Shown: positions 1 through 4,955 of the stretch, in pieces | Numbering within the stretch: the stretch's first letter is position 1 | How the letters are laid out: each line of letters opens with the position of its first letter | Source of the DNA: Cyclobacteriaceae bacterium | GTDB lineage: Bacteria; Bacteroidota; Bacteroidia; Cytophagales; Cyclobacteriaceae | DNA length: 6,970 bases | Direction of reading: 5' to 3' | NCBI GenBank assembly: GCA_947458795.1 | Contig: CANHCD010000110.1 | Location: 1 to 6,970, forward strand | Program-made: the position numbers and the translations under genes | Notes under the pieces: generated by a model | What the model saw: only the letters and a program-made list of their open reading frames with translations | Told to the model about the DNA's origin: nothing | Database searches by the model: none

Positions 1-572
1 GCACGTTCTGCGGCAGTACGTAAGTCCACGTGGATTTCAGAGCAGGGTCCACAAGGTCCTGTATCCCCCATTTCCCAGAAGTTATCCTTCTTGGAACCCA
101 TAATGATGCGGTCTTTTGCCACGATACTGCTCCAAAGGTCGTAGGCCTCTTGATCCATGGCTAGATTGTCGCCCGCATCCCCTTGGACAACGGACACGTA
201 GAGCAGGTCTTTGGGCAACTTGTAGACCTCAGTCAACAGTTCCCAAGCCCATTCGATTGCTTCCTTTTTGAAGTAATCTCCAAAAGACCAGTTGCCCAGC
301 ATCTCAAACATGGTGTGGTGGTAGGTATCTACCCCTACTTCTTCCAAATCGTTGTGCTTACCACTTACACGAAGGCATTTTTGAGAATTGGCTACTCTTG
401 AGAATTTGGCAACCTCATTTCCTAAAAATGCATCTTTAAACTGATTCATCCCTGCATTGGTAAACATCAGGGTTGGGTCATTTTTTACTACAATGGGAGA
501 AGAAGGAACGTATTGGTGCTGTTTGGATTGGAAAAACTCAATAAACGTACTTCTGATTTTTTTGGCTTCCAT
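1..572 (-). CDS. alaS: Alanyl-tRNA synthetase, N-terminal part (cut by left window edge)
   Basis: Cytoplasmic class II aminoacyl-tRNA synthetase that charges tRNA-Ala with alanine using ATP. I translated the minus strand from the ATG at 572-570 and read 190 complete residues to the left edge with no stop. The class II catalytic core is plain: DPTLMFTNAGMNQFKDAFLG at residues 32-51, SQKCLRVSGKHNDLEEVG at 63-80 (motif 2 arginine R68, matching the family SQRCVRAGGKHNDLENVG), HHTMFEMLGNWSFGDYFK at 85-102, and FWEMGDTGPCGPCSEI at 165-180. The editing and C-Ala domains must lie beyond the left edge. The start fits the family, which begins about 30 residues before NDPTL, and no better ATG lies upstream in frame. 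No clear Shine-Dalgarno is seen, as is common in Bacteroidota. The gene is transcribed away from the PLP enzyme gene at 813. Confidence 0.97.
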   Translation of the reverse strand, partial: MEAKKIRSTFIEFFQSKQHQYVPSSPIVVKNDPTLMFTNAGMNQFKDAFLGNEVAKFSRVANSQKCLRVSGKHNDLEEVGVDTYHHTMFEMLGNWSFGDYFKKEAIEWAWELLTEVYKLPKDLLYVSVVQGDAGDNLAMDQEAYDLWSSIVAKDRIIMGSKKDNFWEMGDTGPCGPCSEIHVDLRTAAER

Positions 573-596
573 GGAAGAGAGTCGGTACAGTGGCTA

Positions 597-744
597 AAAC
601 TAGTTGGGCAGTATCCGTTGAATTGGAACGAATGCAGGCCACAAATTTAATAGAATTGGCTGGCTTATGCACAGGAATTTGTGATTTTGACAAAAGCTTC
701 CAGAGGATTCTAGGTCATTTACCTGCGTATTTTTCAAACTAGTT
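597..744. repeat. Two direct copies of AAACTAGTT in the alaS / PLP-enzyme divergent intergenic region
   Basis: The same 9-mer occurs at 597-605 and 736-744. Each contains the 8-base palindrome AACTAGTT. One copy sits just inside the alaS leader and the other about 70 bases before the plus-strand gene, so they bracket the divergent promoter region (573-812). Paired palindromic sites in such a position can be regulator-binding sites, but the motif is short and AT-rich and may be chance. I see no gene in the 240 bases between the two coding regions. Confidence 0.3.
642..673 (-). promoter_or_regulatory. Candidate Bacteroidota-type promoter for alaS
   Basis: On the minus strand, TAAATTTG (649-642) matches the Bacteroidota -7 consensus TAnnTTTG exactly. 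TGTG (673-670) lies 20 bases upstream, one mismatch from the -33 element TTTG and within the usual spacing. Transcription would start near 635 and leave a leader of about 65 bases before the alaS ATG. The -7 element is seen directly; its use as the alaS promoter is inferred from position and orientation. Confidence 0.4.
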
Positions 745-812
745 CGGATTGAGCCTTCGGAAAATGAAAACGAAAGATTCTTTTTATATTCGTTTTTTTT
801 AACCCGATACCC

Positions 813-1919
813 ATGTCCTACCTAGATCAAATCGCCTCGCCTACTTTACTTATTGACGAAAAAATTACCCGAGCCAATCTTGAAAAAATGGCCAGTAAAA
901 CACATGCGCTGGGAAAGAAGCTAGTTCCTCATTGGAAAACTGCCCAATCCCGAATCATTGGAAATTGGGCAAAAGACTATGGCATCCGGGAGGTAACGGC
1001 TTCCTCTATTTCCTTAGCCGAATACCTTTGCGGTCAAGGTTGGGACAGCATCCATATTGCCTTCCCTTTCAATATCCGTGAAATCCCAAGGCTCAACCGA
1101 CTGGCGGCAAAGCAGGGTATTTCGGTACAAGTAGTCAATGCAGCTACGGCGAAAGCACTGGCGGAGGGTTTGACAGCGCAGGTAGAATTCTTTGTTGAAC
1201 TCGATGCGGGTTATGGTCGCACTGGCATTCAATCCACAGATGAAGCCGAATTGGAAGCTATTTTTAAGCAGGCAGATGGAAGTGAGTTCTTGAAATTTAA
1301 AGGATTCTACATCCATCCCGGACATACGTACTACGGGAAAGACACGGACAAAATCCATCTGGAAAGTCAAGAGGCACTCGCAAAAATGAAAGCAAAGTAC
1401 CTGTCCCGTTTTCCAAAAGCAGTGACTCGCTTGGGCGATACGCCAGGCTGTGCAGTTCGAGAAGATTTTGGAGGCGTGGATGAATTGGGTCCAGGCAATT
1501 TTGTGTTCTTTGATTTGATGCAGGTTCAGTTAGGCAGCTGCACAAAAGAAGACATTGCCGTTTGCCTAGCCGTACCTGTGGTGGACATTCGGAAAGATCG
1601 AAAGGAGATCCTCATTCATGGTGGCGGGGTGCACTTGGCCAAGGACGTACTGATCCATGAAAATGGAAGTAAAAACTTTGGAGAGATCGTCTTACTTAAT
1701 GACAAAGGTTGGACAATTCCAAGCCACAGTTCTTTTGTGAAAAGCATCTCCCAAGAACATGGCATTATTCAAGCTTCGGACGAGCTATTGGCCTCGATTC
1801 AGGTGGGAGATTTGCTTGGAATCTTACCAGTACACTCCTGCATGACGGCGGATTGTATGGGCAGTTATTTGAGTTTGGATGGTCAACGAATAGACCATGC
1901 CGAGAGTAGAATTAACTAG
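813..1919 (+). CDS. Fold-type III PLP enzyme, D-threonine aldolase / D-serine dehydratase-like
   Basis: Predicted cytoplasmic PLP- and metal-dependent enzyme (368 aa, a usual length for the family) acting on a D-beta-hydroxy amino acid such as D-threonine or D-serine. The N-terminal alanine-racemase-like barrel opens with SPTLLIDE at residues 9-16. PHWKTAQ (39-45) places the Schiff-base lysine at K42. VELDAGYGRTGI (128-139), HPGHTYYGKD (168-177) and GDTPGCAV (208-215) form the active-site and phosphate-binding side. DELGPGNFVFFD (223-234) is a family signature. The C-terminal beta domain ends in PVHSCMTAD (339-347), whose H341 and C343 match the zinc-binding HxC of eukaryotic D-serine dehydratase (DSD1). 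The usual RPHxKTHK active-site string is altered here, so the substrate is not certain. The ATG at 813 gives the normal N-terminus; no Shine-Dalgarno is visible. The gene stands alone, divergent from alaS and convergent with the transporter gene. Confidence 0.88.
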   Translation: MSYLDQIASPTLLIDEKITRANLEKMASKTHALGKKLVPHWKTAQSRIIGNWAKDYGIREVTASSISLAEYLCGQGWDSIHIAFPFNIREIPRLNRLAAKQGISVQVVNAATAKALAEGLTAQVEFFVELDAGYGRTGIQSTDEAELEAIFKQADGSEFLKFKGFYIHPGHTYYGKDTDKIHLESQEALAKMKAKYLSRFPKAVTRLGDTPGCAVREDFGGVDELGPGNFVFFDLMQVQLGSCTKEDIAVCLAVPVVDIRKDRKEILIHGGGVHLAKDVLIHENGSKNFGEIVLLNDKGWTIPSHSSFVKSISQEHGIIQASDELLASIQVGDLLGILPVHSCMTADCMGSYLSLDGQRIDHAESRIN

Positions 1920-1941
1920 GAATAAACTTCAGTTCTCCAAT

Positions 1942-1968
1942 TCAAATGGAATGCACGAGGCCATTTGG
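1942..1968. terminator. Weak stem-loop between convergent genes
   Basis: CAAATGG (1943-1949) pairs with CCATTTG (1961-1967) around an 11-base loop, with one further T-G wobble at 1942/1968. It lies between the stops of the plus-strand PLP enzyme gene (1919) and the minus-strand transporter gene (1971). That position suits a shared terminator, but there is no clear T-tract on either side, so this is a tentative call. Confidence 0.3.
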
Positions 1969-1970
1969 CG

Positions 1971-3350
1971 TTAAACCTGATTCTTTTTCCACTTCCCTTT
2001 TTTGAAGAAATAAAGCGACACCAGGGCATGGAGCGAATGGCAAAAAGCAATGGCAATAAAAATTCCAACATAACTCAAGCCTAGTGGAAATGCGAGTAGA
2101 TAGGCCAAAGGCACTTCCAAGCCCAAGAGCACGAGTGCATTGATCCAAGCGGGGGTTTTGGTGTCCCCAGCTCCATTAAACGCTTGCGTCAACACCATCC
2201 CAATCGCGAAGAATACGTAACCAAGGGAGATGATCCACAGTCCTTGTGCTGCCACTTCTTTCACTTGCGGAATGCTGGTAAATAAACCAACCAGCTGCTT
2301 ACTAAACAGGAGGTAAATTCCGGTCACTGAAGCCATAAAGATGACATTGTAGCGAACGGTAAGCCATACTGCCAATTCTGCTCTTCGCTGTTTCTGAGCT
2401 CCAAGGTTTTGACCGACTAGCGTAGCAGCGGCTCCAGAAAGTCCCCAAGCAGGTAATATGGTGAAGATTAATATCCGAAAGGCAATCGTATAACCTGCCA
2501 GAGATGCCGAACCAAATTCAGCATTCATTCGGGTCAGTGCTACCCAGGAAAGCGAATCTATTAGCGATTGTCCCATGCCTCCCAAGGATAGTTCAATGAT
2601 CTTTTTGATCGTCTCCCAGCTTAAGGCAATGTTTTCTTTCAGGATTTTGAGTTTGTGCTTGCCATTGAATAAATGGTACAACTGGTAGAGCACGCCCATA
2701 CTCCTGCCGAAGGTTGTCGCAATCGCTGCCCCATCCAGACCAAATCCTTCCCAAGATCCTATCCCAAAAATTAGCAAGGGATCCAGTACAATATTCAGTC
2801 CATTTGCAATCATCAAGGAACGCATCGCATGATGCGCTTGACCTGCACCCCGGAATGCTCCGTTGCATAAAAAAAGCAATAATATGGCTGTATTCCCAGC
2901 AAATACTATTTTGGCATAATTTGAACCTGATTCAATTAATTGTTCTTCAGCTCCCATCAGGCGAAGCAGGTCTGCTGCAAACAGCCAACCCAGCACCCCC
3001 ATAATAATGGAAATGAAAGATCCCACCAGTAGCAGTTGGAAGGTTGCGGAGCCTGCATCTACGTAGTTTTTTTCTCCAAATCTTCGAGAAACGAGTGCAG
3101 TGGCGGCCATGCTCAAACCAAAACCAAGTGCATAAGTCAACACGATGACCGACTCGGTCAATCCAACCGTTGCTATCGCATTCTCTCCCAGTTGTGCCAC
3201 AAAAAACAGGTCCACAATGGCAAAAGAGGACTCCATCATCATTTCCAAGATCATGGGCAAGGCAAGAATAAAAATCGCGGTCTTTAAGGGAAGACGGGTA
3301 AAATCCTGCTCTTTGCCCAGAAGCGCGTCTTTAATCAATTGCCAAGTCAT
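1971..3350 (-). CDS. MATE-family multidrug/cation efflux transporter
   Basis: Inner-membrane antiporter of the MATE family (459 aa, typical length), expected to export drugs or metabolites using an H+ or Na+ gradient. About twelve hydrophobic segments can be followed, starting near residues 24-50, 58-84, 100-126, 145-164, 175-200 and 203-228, with a second set from 250 to 448. The internal duplication typical of MATE proteins shows as FRGAG (166-170) in the first half and FNGAGDTKTP (391-400) in the second. Other family marks are LPMILEMMMES (31-41) with D47 in helix 1, NIVLDPLLIFG (186-196) and LVGQNLGAQK (311-320, matching LVSRRFGEKN at 86-95). The C-terminus is lysine-rich. The ATG at 3350 gives a normal short cytoplasmic N-terminus. 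It is convergent with the gene at 813-1919 and separated from the upstream channel gene by a strong terminator, so it is probably transcribed alone. Substrate cannot be told from sequence. Confidence 0.95.
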   Translation of the reverse strand: MTWQLIKDALLGKEQDFTRLPLKTAIFILALPMILEMMMESSFAIVDLFFVAQLGENAIATVGLTESVIVLTYALGFGLSMAATALVSRRFGEKNYVDAGSATFQLLLVGSFISIIMGVLGWLFAADLLRLMGAEEQLIESGSNYAKIVFAGNTAILLLFLCNGAFRGAGQAHHAMRSLMIANGLNIVLDPLLIFGIGSWEGFGLDGAAIATTFGRSMGVLYQLYHLFNGKHKLKILKENIALSWETIKKIIELSLGGMGQSLIDSLSWVALTRMNAEFGSASLAGYTIAFRILIFTILPAWGLSGAAATLVGQNLGAQKQRRAELAVWLTVRYNVIFMASVTGIYLLFSKQLVGLFTSIPQVKEVAAQGLWIISLGYVFFAIGMVLTQAFNGAGDTKTPAWINALVLLGLEVPLAYLLAFPLGLSYVGIFIAIAFCHSLHALVSLYFFKKGKWKKNQV

Positions 3351-3369
3351 GAAAATTACGAGAAACGGT

Positions 3370-3399
3370 GAAACCTACTCCTGGTCGATACCCTCGAAA
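3370..3399 (-). promoter_or_regulatory. Possible promoter for the MATE gene
   Basis: On the minus strand, TAGGTTTC (3377-3370) differs by one base from the Bacteroidota -7 element TAnnTTTG. TTTC (3399-3396), 18 bases upstream, differs by one base from the -33 TTTG. Transcription would begin close to the ATG at 3350. The terminator at 3409-3443 implies that a promoter must lie in about 3351-3408, and this is the best match there, but both boxes are imperfect. Confidence 0.3.
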
Positions 3400-3408
3400 T
3401 AGGAGCAC

Positions 3409-3443
3409 AAAAAAACAAAAAAAACCGCAGAAGGCGGTTTTTT
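3409..3443 (-). terminator. Intrinsic terminator of the channel gene
   Basis: CCGC (3425-3428) pairs with GCGG (3434-3437) around the loop AGAAG. The stem is extended by six A-T pairs (3419-3424 with 3438-3443). On the minus strand the hairpin is followed by eight T's, a G and seven more T's. It lies 43 bases beyond the stop of the channel gene (3486) and before the MATE gene, so it should end channel transcription. The A-T flanks could let it work weakly in the other direction too. Confidence 0.85.
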
Positions 3444-3450
3444 ATTTAAA
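3431..3450 (+). repeat. Left copy of a direct repeat flanking the AT-rich channel segment
   Basis: AAGGCGGTTTTTTATTTAAA here matches AAGGCGGTTTTTACTTAAA at 4913-4931 with one mismatch and one single-base gap. This copy forms the right arm and tail of the complete hairpin terminator at 3409-3443. The two copies bracket the channel gene and its upstream region, with about 1.46 kb between them. It could be a target-site duplication or recombination scar; chance likeness of two terminator arms is the alternative. Confidence 0.5.
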
Positions 3451-3485
3451 ACGAAACTCAATTTATATTAAAATTCCTTTTCAGA

Positions 3486-4613
3486 TTAAGAATAACTTAT
3501 AGCGAAGTAAATTAATAAGGCGTTTAACAATATGAAAAACGAAAACATGGTTAAATTAATTAACATAGTCATCTTTTTTTCGAATGCATCTAAAACACCA
3601 TCTTTAAATATTAATGAAGGCAAAATGCCAAAAATTGCTATCATGGCAACTATTATAATTATGCAAAAAGAATTAATAATTTCTGCTAAAGAAAAAATGT
3701 TAGTTGATGGTAATTTTGATGATATAATATAACTGCCACCAGCAGCAGTAAATAGCGCCCCTACTGTATATCTGCTGGGGTCTGGTGCAAAAGGCGCTAT
3801 AAAGGTTACCAATACAGCAATATATAAAATTAGAAATAGCTTTAAAATAACTGAAAATCCACCTTTATATATTCTTACAGCCATTCTGTATTGAGAAAAA
3901 TCAGTTTTATAATCAGAAGAAAATTTTGGATTTCCTCTCGCTGATTTATAAGCATGTGGCTTTTCAATCAGTTTAATATCATTTTCTTTTTCATATCCAT
4001 TTATCATTACTCTTGAGCTTACTTTAGAATCTTTGGTGTCCGGCTCAAAGTATAGATTCTTTCTGTCAATCCATTTATGCTCAATCGGTATAATCAAATC
4101 ATGTTTATCAATCGGATAAAGAGACACATCAAAAAATTGGGTGCTTTTTGCTTTAACGAAATATTGAATGTATTCAATATGGTTGCTAGAGTCACTGTAT
4201 CGGTCAACTAAATCAGCTTTTAAAATATCCCCGTTAACTATTGTAAATGGAAGTTCATTTTTGTGAGATAAATCTTTTTCTCCCAATAAGTCGATCTCAT
4301 TTGGGTTCCATTTAAACCACAAATAAAATTCATAGGTCCAATGAGAGTCTTTGATATTTAGGTCTTCAATTCTTTCAAGATAGGTTCCAATTGTAACTTT
4401 TTTTGAATTCGGCGGTACTGAAAAACTTTCAGATGCAGTTTTACCTGTATCTGGAACATTAGGGTCCATTGTGTTTTTCAAATTATTACTCAGATTGGTG
4501 GCCATATCCTTTATGAATATGGATATTGTATATGAAAAAGCGATTCCTGAAATTAATATACTTATTAGGAAAAAAATTAAAATTACATGTGAGCGTTTCT
4601 TATTTTTAAACAT
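3486..4613 (-). CDS. Prokaryotic pentameric ligand-gated ion channel (Cys-loop receptor-like)
   Basis: Predicted membrane channel of 375 aa, expected to form a pentamer gated by a ligand on the periplasmic side. A hydrophobic helix at about 9-34 is a signal peptide or anchor, followed by a polar linker to about 70. The extracellular beta-sandwich (about 70-250) begins VTIGTYLERIEDLNIKD (73-89). It has W102 in FYLWFKWNPNEIDL, matching the family WxD strand, and FDVSLYPIDKHDL (161-173), the Cys-loop core with P167 and D169. The two cysteines are replaced by Q159 and L173, as in bacterial members, which lack the disulfide. YRMAVRIYKGG (242-252) leads into TM1 (about 253-274). TM2 spans R281 to L301-P302, TM3 about 306-332, TM4 about 348-373. 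The LPSTNIFSLAEII stretch (301-313) mirrors the TM2-TM3 loop of GLIC, ELIC and GABA-A receptors. Fold family is well supported; ligand and ion selectivity are unknown. The gene is far more AT-rich than its neighbours (15 of 60 bases G+C at 3601-3660 against 32 of 60 at 5521-5580), suggesting transfer. The ATG follows an A/T-rich leader without Shine-Dalgarno. Confidence 0.8.
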   Translation of the reverse strand: MFKNKKRSHVILIFFLISILISGIAFSYTISIFIKDMATNLSNNLKNTMDPNVPDTGKTASESFSVPPNSKKVTIGTYLERIEDLNIKDSHWTYEFYLWFKWNPNEIDLLGEKDLSHKNELPFTIVNGDILKADLVDRYSDSSNHIEYIQYFVKAKSTQFFDVSLYPIDKHDLIIPIEHKWIDRKNLYFEPDTKDSKVSSRVMINGYEKENDIKLIEKPHAYKSARGNPKFSSDYKTDFSQYRMAVRIYKGGFSVILKLFLILYIAVLVTFIAPFAPDPSRYTVGALFTAAGGSYIISSKLPSTNIFSLAEIINSFCIIIIVAMIAIFGILPSLIFKDGVLDAFEKKMTMLINLTMFSFFILLNALLIYFAISYS

Positions 4614-4671
4614 ATAATGTTTTATTTATATTTTTTTAATAGGTGTCTGCAATTACCGAAGTAGCTAAATA

Positions 4672-4701
4672 AGTTTTAACTGACAGTTATAGGTTATAAC
4701 T
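4672..4701. promoter_or_regulatory. Tandem palindromes, possible operator of the channel gene
   Basis: AGTTATA (4685-4691), GGT, TATAACT (4695-4701) form a perfect 7-base inverted repeat with a 3-base spacer. Immediately beside it AGTTTTAACT (4672-4681) has the same AGTT...AACT ends. The pair lies about 60-90 bases upstream of the channel ATG, where a transcription factor could bind. The symmetry is seen directly; the regulatory role is inferred, and AT-rich DNA yields such palindromes by chance fairly often. Confidence 0.35.
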
Positions 4702-4865
4702 TTAGTCGGGCTTTAATTTGCAGTAAATTAGGTTAAAATAGCGGGTTTTGACAATGAAAGCCATCAATTTTTTAGTCGATTTCTTGACGAAGCTTCCTCT
4801 ATTGACTTCAATAAAGAACAAAGAATCTTACAGAAAATCATCTTCCAAACCCTAGGGATGGCTAG

Positions 4866-4906
4866 AATAAAAATGCCCCCAATAAGTCTCTAACTTTTTG
4901 GGGGCA
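4866..4906 (-). terminator. Strong intrinsic terminator downstream of fadD
   Basis: TGCCCCCAA (4874-4882) pairs perfectly with TTGGGGGCA (4898-4906). After a single T-T mismatch the hairpin continues with AAGT (4884-4887) paired to ACTT (4893-4896), closing on the loop CTCTA. On the minus strand the stem is followed by a T-rich tail (TTTTTATT, 4873-4866). It lies about 50 bases past the fadD stop at 4956 and ends that transcript. In the plus direction there is no T-tract. Confidence 0.88.
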
Positions 4907-4912
4907 CATCAC

Positions 4913-4931
4913 AAGGCGGTTTTTACTTAAA
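4913..4931 (+). repeat. Right copy of the direct repeat flanking the channel segment
   Basis: AAGGCGGTTTTTACTTAAA matches 3431-3450 with one mismatch and one single-base gap. Unlike the left copy, it has no pairing CCGC arm beside it, so it is only half of a terminator hairpin. It sits between the fadD stop codon and the functional-looking fadD terminator at 4866-4906. It may be the stub of an older fadD terminator broken by an insertion. Confidence 0.5.
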
Positions 4932-4955
4932 TTGATTTCTAATGAAATGACTACT

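Larger units (their letters stand above)
4614..4955. other. AT-rich intergenic region upstream of the channel gene
   Basis: These 342 bases hold the presumed promoter of the channel gene (reading left), the palindromes at 4672-4701, the fadD terminator at 4866-4906 and the repeat copy at 4913-4931. A further inverted repeat, TAATTT/AAATTA around GCAGT, lies at 4714-4730. The only ATG-started plus-strand frame of note is 4754-4855 (33 codons, beginning MKAINFLVDFLTKLPLL). I do not recognise it and see no convincing promoter or ribosome binding site, so I do not call it a gene. No good TAnnTTTG promoter for the channel gene could be found. Confidence 0.6.

Noticed and set aside
183..401. Plus-strand open frame of 72 codons at the left end.
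   Set aside because: It is antisense to the well-supported alaS coding sequence and has no recognisable features.
785..792. TATATTCG as the -7 box of a promoter for the plus-strand PLP enzyme gene.
   Set aside because: One mismatch from TAnnTTTG, and no TTTG-like -33 element at acceptable spacing. The other candidate, TATTTTTC at 728-735, also lacks a partner. Not strong enough to list.
3378..3405. CTCCT/AGGAG inverted repeat in the MATE leader as a possible riboswitch or attenuator.
   Set aside because: Only five base pairs around a long loop with no alternative terminator; it does not resemble a known riboswitch.
4732..4893. A plus-strand frame without a start codon containing KIAGFDNESHQFFSRF, which faintly resembles the AraC-family helix-turn-helix GFxxxSxFsRxF, as a possible gene relic.
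   Set aside because: The spacing inside the motif is wrong, the rest of the frame does not continue as an AraC domain, and a stop lies just upstream. Chance likeness is more probable.
4614..4955. Insertion sequence or transposase remnant that could explain the AT-rich segment.
   Set aside because: No transposase-like frame of useful length on either strand and no terminal inverted repeats found; only the short direct repeat supports insertion.
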